A stretch of DNA of 64,000 nt. Source: CAZICM01 sp964537685. GTDB taxonomy: Bacteria; Myxococcota_A; Polyangia; Polyangiales; Polyangiaceae. Positions 23,983 through 33,542 of this stretch are shown piece by piece. The stretch lies in contig CAZICM010000010.1 of NCBI GenBank assembly GCA_964537685.1, forward strand, positions 62,001-126,000, in the 5' to 3' direction. The notes beneath the pieces were generated by a model. That model was given only the letters and a program-made list of their open reading frames with translations, was not told the DNA's origin and did no database searches. The first letter of the stretch is position 1. Every line of letters begins with the position of its first letter. A program made the position numbers and the translations under genes.

Positions 23983-26900
23983 TTAGGGCTTTTTCTTTCC
24001 TTTGGCCTGCCCTGGAGGGCTCACCGGAATGGCCAATCTCGCCTCCACACCGGCAACAGCCGGAGGCAAGCTAACCACGACGCCCCGCGCATAGACCACC
24101 AGCTCAAAATCGCCGGGGTGAGGAGGCGCCCATACCACCGAATGTTCCGTCACTCCATCTTCGAGGCCCTCGTTGATGGTCTTAAATCCCCGGGCAAGGA
24201 CTTTCTTGTTGTGGGCGATAGCCCAAGAAAAGACCATGGAGCTGGTATGCGTACCCTGGGGCATGCGGCACTCCATAGAGAATTGTATGCCTCCTTGGAG
24301 GGGTGCTTGTTTGAGTGTGAGTGTGGGCTTGATTTTCGGACCTTCGCCTTTGAGAACGGCCGTCACGGTAGACCCATCCTTTCGCACGCGGGTCAGCGAC
24401 ACCTCTTCCAGATCCAAACGGCGCCAATTTTTGGGTTTAAAGATGAGCTCTTCGCCATCGGCCACGTCCAAATCGCGGACTTCAAAGGCGCTGGGGAGAG
24501 CGTCTTTGGCCATATGGCTTAAGGTCAACGAAGCCCGGGTTGCCTGCCCGTCATGCCTATATACCGCCGCATCTTGGGTTGTATCATACTGAAGTTTCTC
24601 ACCCCCACCCGCAAACGTGGTTGTGCGAAGCCCCATGGTCCTCCACGATCCGTCGCTTGCTGTTGCAATGACGGTCGTATCCAAGGTTTTCGAGCTGTCG
24701 TTGGTGCCAAAGCTCAGTTCCCGCTTGACTCCATCCATCTGAAGGCGATCCCGGGTCGTTGTCTGAGCCGGCAAGCCTTCAACCAGGGCTGAAAGCCCTT
24801 TTCCTAGCACGGCCATGCGATAGCTGCCGCTCGCGTTGCCTTTGATCTGCTGATAAAATCCCCCATCATCGTCGATCATATAGCCCCGGACCTCTGCCTC
24901 GCTTCCTCCTACCAGGGTCACAGGTGCCGCTTTTAGCCGCGTATTGGGGTCTGTATTCAACTCTCCGGCATCGTTTAGGAGGGTGCGGTCCTCTAGGTTC
25001 CCAACTTGGGTGCATTCGGCACTACCAATCAGAAAGGTTAGAAAACCCATGGGATCAGCCATAAAGGATGGGCGCATGGGTGTAACGGAATAAGGAGCCA
25101 CGACCAATCCCTCGCTAAAGGTATGAAACCCAAAGGGCCCCCATCCTCCTTGGCCGGGATATTGCCATGTTCCATCGGCGAAGACGGTAATGCGGCTGAG
25201 GGTTTGCTCGCGCTCTTCATGCTTCGCCGCATTGGTGTTTTCGTCCGGAGTAAAGCAGACGTTAGGATCATAGATATGGATATAATAAAAGACATTGGGG
25301 GCGGGATTGTCTTCAATATCAAGCGCAACCACCAAATGGCCTGCTCCACCATTGCGCAAGGCAATTAAGGGATGCTCTCCAGCATTGAGCTGATCGATAA
25401 TTTGCTGGCGGGCCATGACTGCCTCGGCAAGCCGAATTCCAGGGACAGCCGCGAGCAGGAAGTTTCCAACATAATTCCGCATAAATTCTGCGCCGAATTG
25501 TTGAAGGCTGGTGGTATAGAGATGGCGGGCCAAACTCGGCGAGGCGCCCTTTGAACCCGTTAATTCCCAGGTCTTGGTCGCTCCGGAAGGGGGAAAAGAC
25601 GAGTATGGAATGGCTCCTTTGAGTAGCCGAACACTGGTTAAGGACATTCCAAAGCAATGTGCATCTATCCCCTGAGCCATTCCCAATACAATCAATCCAA
25701 GGGGATGGGGGACAATTGAAAACTGAATCTCGCAGTCAACAAACCAGCCGATAATTGGAATTCCATCGCAAGGATCAAATTTGATGGTGATCCACGTCTG
25801 ATCCTTTCCAAACGCATCCGTGAGGTCTCCATAGTTGGGCCCGCTGGGGAATTTCCAATTGTCAAAGCAAAAGCCATGGGTGTTGCGATAGGTCTTTACC
25901 GTAAAAGGCTGGGCCGTGTCGATTGTGCCCGCGGTTCCGCTCAGTTTAAGCAATCCTGTGGTTGCAAGTCTTGGTACGTTCACTTTGGCGGATCGTCCAT
26001 CAGGGGCGATATCCCTGGTTTTTGCGACCGCTTTGGCATTGCCAAATTGAACGCTCAAGAGATGGGCCGAGTCGGCGCAAAAGCCTTCGCCTGTAACCAC
26101 AACTTCGGTGCCTGGCTGGAGGGCATGAGGCGGACTGCCTGCGGTGGGAGAAGCACTCGCGAATGAAGCTCCAGTGCGCGGAAGCTTAAGCTCTCGCTCA
26201 ACGCTGCTATACGGGGGAGAAGAACCGGCAACTTTTAGAATCAGCTCTCCGCTTTGATAAGAATCGTCCTTTATTTCCAGCACGGCCGATGCTTTGGGAG
26301 AGGCGGGGGAAATTTGAACGCTTGAAGGCGTGATTTTCGCAGAAACGCCGGTAGGCAATGCCCCCATAACAGACAGGGAGACCGTGCCGCTCCAATTGCC
26401 CTGGGCGGCGCCCAAGAAGGTGGGAAGGCCGATTTCTAGGGGAATGGCCACGAGCGTGCAGGGGGGAAGACCCCGGGGCAGCATGGAAATCTCGAAAGCT
26501 CCCTGGATGTTAATCATAAATGCGGCGCTTCTCGGAGCTGGTCCACAGTTAGCGTCCGGTGGAGTCGCTTCAATTTGAATGGAGCAAAAGGAGGAGGCAG
26601 GAGCATTTGCGGCAACGCTTAGATGAAGATGATACTGATCCACGGCCCCAGGCACGGGCTTGAACGCGGCCGTAACGCCGGTAGGAAGACCTTTTGCCGA
26701 AAAAGATGGCGTTCCTTGGGAACCTTGCACACGAACAATGCCGAAAGGCAGGTCGAGAGAGCCGCCGGGCCGGAGATTGGTGCTGAGAGGATCGAGTGTT
26801 CCAATCTGAAGAGCAAAATCGGGGACAACGGCCGCTTGAGGTTCATCGAAGGTCAGTGCGGCCAGGCCAACCCTATCGTGGGTAGAAGGTGTACGAATAA

Positions 26901-27294
26901 AGACTCCATACACGTCAGCCATCTCCCGGCCAGCGGACAGAAGGACCCCGGCGCTTACTTTTGCATCGAGCTGAGCTCCTAAACTTTGAAGTGTGTTGCC
27001 TGCCGCGTCCAGTAGGCTCACATCGACATTTGCCACAGAATCCCGAAGGTTAAGTACATCGATGGCAATATGCGCATGAGGCCGGTCGAACATGATTTTC
27101 GCCTCACAAAACGCGACTTCTACACCGCTGCGGAATTCAAGAACATTTTTTTTGTAACCTGGATGCTCCAGCACATTTACGTATGGCAGTGGAGCCCCGA
27201 GAAGCTTGATAAATGTAACGCCCTTGGATTGGTATTGTTTCTCTACGATCGTACCGGTTGCAAGATCTTCAAAGTTTACGGTGATATTTGCCAT
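23983..27294 (-). CDS. Large IPT/TIG protein with papain-like (C39/C1-type) peptidase core
   Basis: A 1103-residue protein without an obvious signal peptide. The first 150 residues form a beta domain of the type often C-terminal in secreted proteins (ITVNFEDLATGTIVEKQY, MFDRPHAHIAIDVLNL). Ig-like segments follow (about 160-375), then an IPT/TIG domain (about 380-465: SPTAGSPPHALQPGTEVVVT). Residues about 470-700 look like a papain-fold peptidase: HCFGMSLTSVRLLKG with Cys547, GGAGHLVVALDI with His653 and IHIYDPN with Asp676 as a plausible triad. The C-terminal third is beta-rich and ends in a Lys-rich tail. ATG at 27294 has GCGAGG upstream. It follows the subtilase gene by 99 bp. No exact family assigned; the peptidase call rests on motif order. 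Confidence 0.65.
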   Translation of the reverse strand: MANITVNFEDLATGTIVEKQYQSKGVTFIKLLGAPLPYVNVLEHPGYKKNVLEFRSGVEVAFCEAKIMFDRPHAHIAIDVLNLRDSVANVDVSLLDAAGNTLQSLGAQLDAKVSAGVLLSAGREMADVYGVFIRTPSTHDRVGLAALTFDEPQAAVVPDFALQIGTLDPLSTNLRPGGSLDLPFGIVRVQGSQGTPSFSAKGLPTGVTAAFKPVPGAVDQYHLHLSVAANAPASSFCSIQIEATPPDANCGPAPRSAAFMINIQGAFEISMLPRGLPPCTLVAIPLEIGLPTFLGAAQGNWSGTVSLSVMGALPTGVSAKITPSSVQISPASPKASAVLEIKDDSYQSGELILKVAGSSPPYSSVERELKLPRTGASFASASPTAGSPPHALQPGTEVVVTGEGFCADSAHLLSVQFGNAKAVAKTRDIAPDGRSAKVNVPRLATTGLLKLSGTAGTIDTAQPFTVKTYRNTHGFCFDNWKFPSGPNYGDLTDAFGKDQTWITIKFDPCDGIPIIGWFVDCEIQFSIVPHPLGLIVLGMAQGIDAHCFGMSLTSVRLLKGAIPYSSFPPSGATKTWELTGSKGASPSLARHLYTTSLQQFGAEFMRNYVGNFLLAAVPGIRLAEAVMARQQIIDQLNAGEHPLIALRNGGAGHLVVALDIEDNPAPNVFYYIHIYDPNVCFTPDENTNAAKHEEREQTLSRITVFADGTWQYPGQGGWGPFGFHTFSEGLVVAPYSVTPMRPSFMADPMGFLTFLIGSAECTQVGNLEDRTLLNDAGELNTDPNTRLKAAPVTLVGGSEAEVRGYMIDDDGGFYQQIKGNASGSYRMAVLGKGLSALVEGLPAQTTTRDRLQMDGVKRELSFGTNDSSKTLDTTVIATASDGSWRTMGLRTTTFAGGGEKLQYDTTQDAAVYRHDGQATRASLTLSHMAKDALPSAFEVRDLDVADGEELIFKPKNWRRLDLEEVSLTRVRKDGSTVTAVLKGEGPKIKPTLTLKQAPLQGGIQFSMECRMPQGTHTSSMVFSWAIAHNKKVLARGFKTINEGLEDGVTEHSVVWAPPHPGDFELVVYARGVVVSLPPAVAGVEARLAIPVSPPGQAKGKKKP

Positions 27295-27393
27295 AACAAC
27301 CTCGCCGAAAGATGCTGGACAACAACAGAACGACGGAAAATGCAGCGCCCGCCGTAGATTGAGTCCGTCATGTATCGGAAAGAGCTATGCCGC

Positions 27394-28659
27394 TCAACCA
27401 CCCATAAAGCCGCGACCCAAAACAACGCGATTGAGACCCCGCGCGGCGCTCAGCACGGTAACGCTGGGAGAATTATGGAGAGTTTTAATGAAGCGTTTGG
27501 AGGCCCGCACCCAGCCTACTCTGGCCTCGGGAAGGAAGCCGCTTCGAACCGGTTTTTCCTGAATATGAAGAGCGATTTGCTCCGCTACAATTCCAGAGGC
27601 GCCGCGAGGATCCCCGTTCGCTTCATCATCTTCCGCGCTTATCCATACACAATCGTGCAATGCATCGCTCGGTGCTTCCCTGAGCTGATCCAGCAGCTCG
27701 GGATCACGGTAGAATGGAAGTGAATGTTCGTTGGCCTGGCCCCCATCCCCGGATGGAGCGCCGGATTCCAAGAGCGACAGGGCTCGCTCCACTTGGATAA
27801 GGCCATGTCTGTACCGGATTCCCTTTTGTTTGTCCACAGCTTGAGCACTTTGACAGAGTGCCCAAGCCAGTTGATTGGGTGTGGCATGGGGATAGGCTTG
27901 ACATAGTAGAGCTGATGCTCCCGCCACCAGGGCACAAGCCTGGGAAGAGCCGCTCCGGGTGACTGCAGGCGCGAAATGAGGGCTGACCGAGGGAATGCAC
28001 ACGCCCGGAGCCAAGAGCTCAGGCTTGATACAGCACCCGGATGAATCCAAAAGAGCTCCTGTTGAAGAGCTTAGGTGTAGATCTTTATCCACCGCTCCCA
28101 CGGAAAGCACAAATGGATAATGTCCGGGGGCATGGGCAACGGCAGACCCATGATTGCCAATGGGGCAAACCAGAAGCACGCCTGCCCGCTTAAGCGCCGA
28201 AAGCATCGTCCAAAAGATAGGATTTTCGCTGGGTATACCGAGGGCCATACACAAGATCCGGATGTTCTTTTGCCGGAGCCATGAAAGGCCCTGAAGAATG
28301 CGAATGATGTTGTTTCCGCTATCAATCACCGAAGCTGATATCAGACGAGCCTCGGGCGCAACCCCAATCGCCTCATATTCGATCATTCCACCGCACACAA
28401 GGCCCGCGGTATGGCTTCCATGGCCCGCGCTATCCCGTGCGGGCTGATTGGGAATTAGCTCTCCATCATCATCGAATTCAGCATATTCTTGAACTTTACC
28501 TGCAAGAGCTGGATGATCGGCGATTAGGCCCGTGTCCAAATGCCCGATCAACACAGATGCCCCCGTGAGGCCCCTCCCCCAAAGCCCTTGGACACCAAGT
28601 GCCTGCAGGCCCCACGAGAGCGAAACGGGACTATTATAGTTGCGTGGACCGATAGACAT
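27394..28659 (-). CDS. Subtilisin-like serine protease (S8)
   Basis: A 421-residue protease with the complete S8 triad: Asp42 in IGHLDTG, His80 in GHGSHTAG, Ser239 in SGSSQACALVAG, and the oxyanion Asn169 in CPIGNHG. The catalytic domain fills residues 15-295; the last 120 residues (RDPELLDQLREAPSDALHD...) form an extension with no recognised domain. There is no signal peptide and no inhibitor prodomain, so it would either act in the cytoplasm or leave the cell by a non-Sec route. Its start overlaps the end of the upstream 1116-residue protein gene by 26 bp, implying coupled translation and joint function; the papain-like gene lies just downstream. Confidence 0.92.
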   Translation of the reverse strand: MSIGPRNYNSPVSLSWGLQALGVQGLWGRGLTGASVLIGHLDTGLIADHPALAGKVQEYAEFDDDGELIPNQPARDSAGHGSHTAGLVCGGMIEYEAIGVAPEARLISASVIDSGNNIIRILQGLSWLRQKNIRILCMALGIPSENPIFWTMLSALKRAGVLLVCPIGNHGSAVAHAPGHYPFVLSVGAVDKDLHLSSSTGALLDSSGCCIKPELLAPGVCIPSVSPHFAPAVTRSGSSQACALVAGASALLCQAYPHATPNQLAWALCQSAQAVDKQKGIRYRHGLIQVERALSLLESGAPSGDGGQANEHSLPFYRDPELLDQLREAPSDALHDCVWISAEDDEANGDPRGASGIVAEQIALHIQEKPVRSGFLPEARVGWVRASKRFIKTLHNSPSVTVLSAARGLNRVVLGRGFMGG

Positions 28660-31600
28660 GAAGCACCGCCGCCGTCCACATTCCCATGCACGCCCCCACT
28701 GCCGCTAGACCATAGACTTCGGGCTGGGAGGATACTCCTCCAAGCTTCATCATACACCCAGCGCCTTCGCTGATTAGAATACCGCCTTCAATCCCGTGTC
28801 CATTGCTCGCTTCGATAGAGCCGACGATGATCTTCACGGCTCCATAGATGCCATCGGCAATGCATTTCCCCTTGTTCATCGGCCCCTCATCCACACCCGG
28901 GACCAAGGCGAACAACCCCGCCGCCACGGGGAAACAAGAAAAACCATATACGACTGCCTTGTTTGCGCTATCCTTGCAGAGCACAGGGGTCATCACATAG
29001 TGCAAAAATTTGCCAGCGGCCATGATGACTTTTAACACTTTTTTCCATGTGGCGGTTGGCTCGCCCGATGGCCCGGCTCCTGCCTGAAGGGTATCCCAAG
29101 CCGATGAAAATCCGGTTGCAAAGTCGACGCCGGCGAGCGCGTAGGCGACGGCCACATCGGAATCGGAGGAGAGCGCCAGCGATTCGGTGTTTTGGAAGGG
29201 CGCGTGGCCCTTGGCCAACTTAAAGCCAATCGTCGTGAAAATCGCAGGAATCATCAGGCCAACGCTCAGCGGGCAGAAGACAAGGCGGCCTCCAAACATC
29301 TGCTTCCACAGCCAGGAAAGGCCCGGAATCTCAAAGGAAACCGAGATGATTGCGCTAAATATGTCGAGCAGCGTTGCGAGGGCGTCAAGCACCAGCACAA
29401 CGATGGTCCCTACCGAATCGGCCACAAAGGTCATTAAATCAATGGCCAGCGCCAGGGCCTCCTTCGCAATTCCATCAAAATCTCCCTTGGAAATCGCCTT
29501 GCCAAGCTTCGAAATATCTTTGCCAGCTTTCTTTAGGTCATCGTCCAGCTTGGACATGGCCTGATTGAAATCCTTCTGAATACGGGCCATATCTCCGCTG
29601 AGCGCCTTGCCTGCGCCAGGGGATTTTACGTTCAAAATATATTTGCGAAGCATAGAGAAGAACCATTCCACCTTCTCTAGAGCGCTATTATGGGCCGGGC
29701 TGGTCGCCTTATTTGAGACTTGGGAGGCGGGCTGAATGGTTTTGACATCCTCGGTTTGCTTACGAGCGAGTCCTAATGTCGTCTGGATATCCTTCTTGAT
29801 GGATACCACATCGGTCTTGAGCTTGGCCATGCCATCCTTCAGCCGCTTTTCAAATACTTTCTGCGTGTGCTCAATATCTCCCCAGTCAAAGATAAAGCTG
29901 AGCCATTTCACAAGCTTCTCGATGGCGATGCCCACCATGCTGACGACACTCTTGATAACCAAGGCGGCGACTTTGCTCGCCCCACGCATGACGAAGCGCA
30001 AGCCTGGAACATTATCTTCCAAAAAATGTACCGTGACCACCAGGCTTTTGGAGACTTCATGGGCGGCGTACTTTACCCCATCCGCCACATCACCTGCGAC
30101 ATTAACGGCCGTTTTTGCTACATCTTTGGCTGCGCTTTCCGTCGTCTTTGCCACATCTTTAGCAACGCTTTCCGTTGTATTCGCGACGGCCTTGCCTGCG
30201 TCTTCCGCAGTATGAACAACAACTTTCCCCACTTTGTTCCAGGTCTTCTTTGAGAAAATGGACTGCCCCAGGTTTTTGACCGCATCCTGAATTTCCTTGG
30301 ATGCGGAGGTGTTGATCTGCGTCGCCTGGTCCACTGTCACGGCTTCGTACCTGGCCTTGCCTGTTGATGCATCCAAGCTAAGCACCCAGTGGGCGTCGCT
30401 CATCAGACTGGGATCGACGGACCTTTTGTTGCTTACCCCCGCTGCGCTGTCGCTGTGGCTATTGATAATGGTGGAGGAAATTTGCTGAAGGGCCTTCTGA
30501 ACCTGTGCGAGATCATCCTGGGCAAATTTTGGATCGGCCAGACCGGACTTGTGGAGCTCATTTTCGCCTAACCCAGCGATTTTCGCATGCATTTCTTCAT
30601 CGGGACAAATGATTAGGGCGTGACCTTCGGCCATGGCGCTTGTTCGCACCAAGAGCTCAGATGCCCCTGCTTCGTCCGCATCGATCTTAATGGTGATCCG
30701 GTTAAATTCATTCGCGGAAATACGCGCGGGAGCATTGGGGCCGACTTTGTAGGCTTTGCCCTCAATATCCAAATCGACATCATCATCCCAGGTGCTAATC
30801 TCAACATATTCAATCCCCGCTGGCAGGCATAGCGTGGTTCTGAATTTGGTTGCGCTTTTTCCCCCTTCTTTTTCGTCCGGATCCACATCCTCGGAAAGAG
30901 AAGTGAGCGCCGTGACGCCCACGGCATCCGCGCTTTCGATCACTTCGATCTTGATGGAAGCCGCATTTTCTTGGGGAGGAAGTGCACCGTTGTCCGATGA
31001 ATACGAGTCCCCGTCGAAGTTGGGCTCCTCGTAAAACACCGCCTGCGTACCCGGGCCAACCAGCGCGGCCAGCAAAACAGGTCCTCCGCTCTTTACCTTG
31101 GCCCCCGAGATCACCATCGATTTGACATCTTTTACGTTGAACGGATTGGCTGGCACTTTGACCGCCGCAGGCTTGATTTGGGTTACGGCCTGGTCCAGTG
31201 TGAGAGGCTTGGCTGGGGTATTTCCCTTGGCCAGGCTGTTTTTGGCCGTGCGGGCCTTCGAGCCAAATTCCACCGATGGATGATCAAAAAACACAGATAA
31301 ATCCGGGACATCTCCATGAAAGACAAAATAAAATGGATCGCTGGGTGAGCTGTCCGGCTCATAAGCGGCATCCTTTCCAATGGCCAGATCCGTAAAAATC
31401 GCGACTTCTCCCGCCTCAGGCAAGATGCCCCATCCCGTTCCCGTGGAGAAAGTCTGACCCAATACATTCGCTTGCCCCTGGGGTGTGACAATAAGCCAAA
31501 AATAAGTAGCCTTTCCTCCACCCAAGGGCGCGCCGCGAACCACCGATCCAGGCGATGCCTCAAAATTCGCTGTCTTACCCCCATCTACCTTTCCCAGAGA

Positions 31601-31984
31601 GCTTTCTTGCCCCTTGTCATCCACCAGGAAGAGCTCATAAGCGCGAAGGGGAAGATCGAGCGAGACTTTTATCTTTGGATTCGCCAAAGCGGTAGACTTG
31701 GAACGAAGAACTGCTGCATCAATACGGCAGGACTGGCTATAGGTTTGAGCGGCGATCTGCGCGACTTCCCAGCCATTGCACGCAAGCCGGGCATAGAGCG
31801 TATCACCCAAAACCGCTTCCTGGGTATAGCGGCTATAGCCGTCGAGCAGATTGCCAAATACCTCTTCACCGCTTTTCGTTTTACGAAATACCTTTACAGG
31901 AAAGGGTGTTTCGTTTCGGAATTCAACTGTCGTCCTTTGCGCGCCGGAAGGCAGGACTACACTATTCGCCGAATTGTTTGCCAT
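28634..31984 (-). CDS. 1116-residue multidomain protein with possible membrane-inserting helices
   Basis: Not a recognised family. The N-terminus (about 18-80, VEFRNETPFPVKVFRK) resembles a VHL-type beta sandwich, and another segment near 315-345 (AVFYEEPNFDGDSYS) resembles a beta/gamma-crystallin motif; the first 450 residues are beta-rich. Around residue 600 are three imperfect 11-residue repeats (TTESVAKDVAK, TTESAAKDVAK, TAVNVAGDVAD) forming an amphipathic helix. The C-terminal half has long hydrophobic helices: VIKSVVSMVGIAIEKLV (about 680), SVGTIVVLVLDALATLLDI (about 860), VGLMIPAIFTTIGF (about 910), and two near the end. There is no signal peptide. The layout, beta binding head plus amphipathic then hydrophobic helices, is compatible with a pore-forming or membrane-attaching effector; this is inference. 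AAAGGAT precedes ATG at 31984. It heads a three-gene unit with two proteases. Confidence 0.75.
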   Translation of the reverse strand: MANNSANSVVLPSGAQRTTVEFRNETPFPVKVFRKTKSGEEVFGNLLDGYSRYTQEAVLGDTLYARLACNGWEVAQIAAQTYSQSCRIDAAVLRSKSTALANPKIKVSLDLPLRAYELFLVDDKGQESSLGKVDGGKTANFEASPGSVVRGAPLGGGKATYFWLIVTPQGQANVLGQTFSTGTGWGILPEAGEVAIFTDLAIGKDAAYEPDSSPSDPFYFVFHGDVPDLSVFFDHPSVEFGSKARTAKNSLAKGNTPAKPLTLDQAVTQIKPAAVKVPANPFNVKDVKSMVISGAKVKSGGPVLLAALVGPGTQAVFYEEPNFDGDSYSSDNGALPPQENAASIKIEVIESADAVGVTALTSLSEDVDPDEKEGGKSATKFRTTLCLPAGIEYVEISTWDDDVDLDIEGKAYKVGPNAPARISANEFNRITIKIDADEAGASELLVRTSAMAEGHALIICPDEEMHAKIAGLGENELHKSGLADPKFAQDDLAQVQKALQQISSTIINSHSDSAAGVSNKRSVDPSLMSDAHWVLSLDASTGKARYEAVTVDQATQINTSASKEIQDAVKNLGQSIFSKKTWNKVGKVVVHTAEDAGKAVANTTESVAKDVAKTTESAAKDVAKTAVNVAGDVADGVKYAAHEVSKSLVVTVHFLEDNVPGLRFVMRGASKVAALVIKSVVSMVGIAIEKLVKWLSFIFDWGDIEHTQKVFEKRLKDGMAKLKTDVVSIKKDIQTTLGLARKQTEDVKTIQPASQVSNKATSPAHNSALEKVEWFFSMLRKYILNVKSPGAGKALSGDMARIQKDFNQAMSKLDDDLKKAGKDISKLGKAISKGDFDGIAKEALALAIDLMTFVADSVGTIVVLVLDALATLLDIFSAIISVSFEIPGLSWLWKQMFGGRLVFCPLSVGLMIPAIFTTIGFKLAKGHAPFQNTESLALSSDSDVAVAYALAGVDFATGFSSAWDTLQAGAGPSGEPTATWKKVLKVIMAAGKFLHYVMTPVLCKDSANKAVVYGFSCFPVAAGLFALVPGVDEGPMNKGKCIADGIYGAVKIIVGSIEASNGHGIEGGILISEGAGCMMKLGGVSSQPEVYGLAAVGACMGMWTAAVLHVYRSTQL

Positions 31985-32298
31985 TGTGAAATCCTTTCAA
32001 AAACGTTGATCGAGGTGCTAATCCACGATAGCAGTAACTTGCAATCATTATACCAGCTTCATTGATTGGCTAAGTAATGGATATCCTATGCATGTATGAA
32101 GCAGGTTGGCCTGGCACGGGAATGCGAGTGCGGATTTCGCTTCAAAGACCTTGCCATTTTTGCATGTCGCAGAGCTTACTTCAACGCTCAGCATAGAACA
32201 TTGAGTTCTCGGCCTGAAGTCTTGCGGGAACCGGCGTGAATGCCGAGGATAGATACGAATGGCTTTTCCCATGAGGCAATACCCCCCAACCAAGCCTC
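31985..32298. other. Intergenic region inside the protease cluster
   Basis: This is the largest break (314 bp) in the eleven-gene minus-strand run, and so the most likely place for an internal promoter serving the three downstream genes. I see no gene, tRNA or strong hairpin in it. Confidence 0.5.
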
Positions 32299-33522
32299 TC
32301 AAGCCGAAAGGACAACCTTCAGTCCCTCTTTGCCCTTTTCGGGATAATACGCCCGGAATTGATAGACATCCGACAGCATATTCCCTTCGATATCCTTGCC
32401 TTCCCAAGGCGTGGTCTGGGGCGAGCGATAATTAAAATAGAGATGCCGGAGCCGGGCCATCGCGCTCTTGGATTCAAATCGATGCTTACCCCCAACCATT
32501 TGAGCCACCGCCTCGGGATCGGGATGCCCAAAGACGGCTCCATTGGTCGATATTAGAAAATGATCGCAATCGACCAGGGAAAGAAGCTCTTCACTGATAT
32601 TGTTACGGCTTCCATGGTGGGCGACTTTAAGGGCATTGACCCGGAGTTTGTCCTTGGGCGCGCCTCCCTTGGGGGCCCGCTCCGTCAACAGGCGGCGTAT
32701 CGCGGATGCCATATCGCGGGCAAAGGCGTCTCCCAATAGCAGGATGCTTTTACCTTCGTATTCGGCCAATAGCGCGATGCTGCTGCCATTGGGCTCGCTG
32801 GTATCTTCTTTATCCCATGAATCGGCCAGCGCCCTCACATCCAAACCCTCTTCCTCGGCGAAGTGCAATACCCGGCCTTCTGGCCTATCGGCGAGCAGTT
32901 CGATGACCGTTTCGGGGCTGAGTTTGGCTTTGGATTTCTTTTCCCATTCCTTTACTTCTTTGTCCCACTTGGCGCGCAGCTTTTGAAGGCGTTCAAAGGT
33001 CGGCCCGAGCAAGGTTAGTTTCATGCCTCCTGGAAGTTCAAAGACGGGAAGACGGCCTCTCTGGGGAATAAAAATAGGACCCATGGAGGACCACAAATTC
33101 CAGGGGAGCTTTTGATCGAAGAGCACAAAGGAGAGCATTTCCCCCTGGAGCGCGCCAAAGGAGGGGGCGCCGGCCGAACCCGGAGGAGCGGGTTCGCCGC
33201 TTTCATGAGGATCGGGAAGATGAGGGGCGCCATTAAACCAAATTTCCCCCACCTGCATAGGCAATGTCCCGGCGCTCATGGAGTGAATCAGCGACAAAAA
33301 CCCTTCAATATGATCGCCGTCGATATGGGTGAGGACAGCGAGCTCAAATGAACAGAGGCCCGCGGGATCGGAGGCCGCGACCTCGCGGATACGCCGGGCG
33401 ATGGGTTCCGCGGAGGAAAGCTTTCCTCCATCGATGAGAATGCGCCTGGGGGCGGCGGAATCGCCGTATTCAATCCAGAGGGCATCCCCGTAGGCCGCGG
33501 GCATCATATCCAAGCTAAACAT
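32299..33522 (-). CDS. ComEC/Rec2-type metallo-beta-lactamase-fold hydrolase
   Basis: A 407-residue soluble metallohydrolase. Metal ligands are visible in LTHIDGDHIEGF (HxDxDH), in LLLGDAF and in KVAHHGSRNNIS, the combination typical of the ComEC-type MBL domain whose members cleave phosphodiesters or nucleotides. An insertion with charged helices (about 180-240) separates the two halves. No membrane segments are present, unlike ComEC itself. ATG at 33522 is preferred over TTG at 33525 because of GAAAGGAAA upstream. It sits 20 bp downstream of the TPR-PEGA gene. Stand-alone MBL proteins of this type recur in bacterial conflict loci with STAND NTPases and proteases, so a nuclease or nucleotide-signal role is plausible. 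Confidence 0.85.
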   Translation of the reverse strand: MFSLDMMPAAYGDALWIEYGDSAAPRRILIDGGKLSSAEPIARRIREVAASDPAGLCSFELAVLTHIDGDHIEGFLSLIHSMSAGTLPMQVGEIWFNGAPHLPDPHESGEPAPPGSAGAPSFGALQGEMLSFVLFDQKLPWNLWSSMGPIFIPQRGRLPVFELPGGMKLTLLGPTFERLQKLRAKWDKEVKEWEKKSKAKLSPETVIELLADRPEGRVLHFAEEEGLDVRALADSWDKEDTSEPNGSSIALLAEYEGKSILLLGDAFARDMASAIRRLLTERAPKGGAPKDKLRVNALKVAHHGSRNNISEELLSLVDCDHFLISTNGAVFGHPDPEAVAQMVGGKHRFESKSAMARLRHLYFNYRSPQTTPWEGKDIEGNMLSDVYQFRAYYPEKGKEGLKVVLSA

Positions 33523-33542
33523 CAAACACTTTCCTTTCTCGG

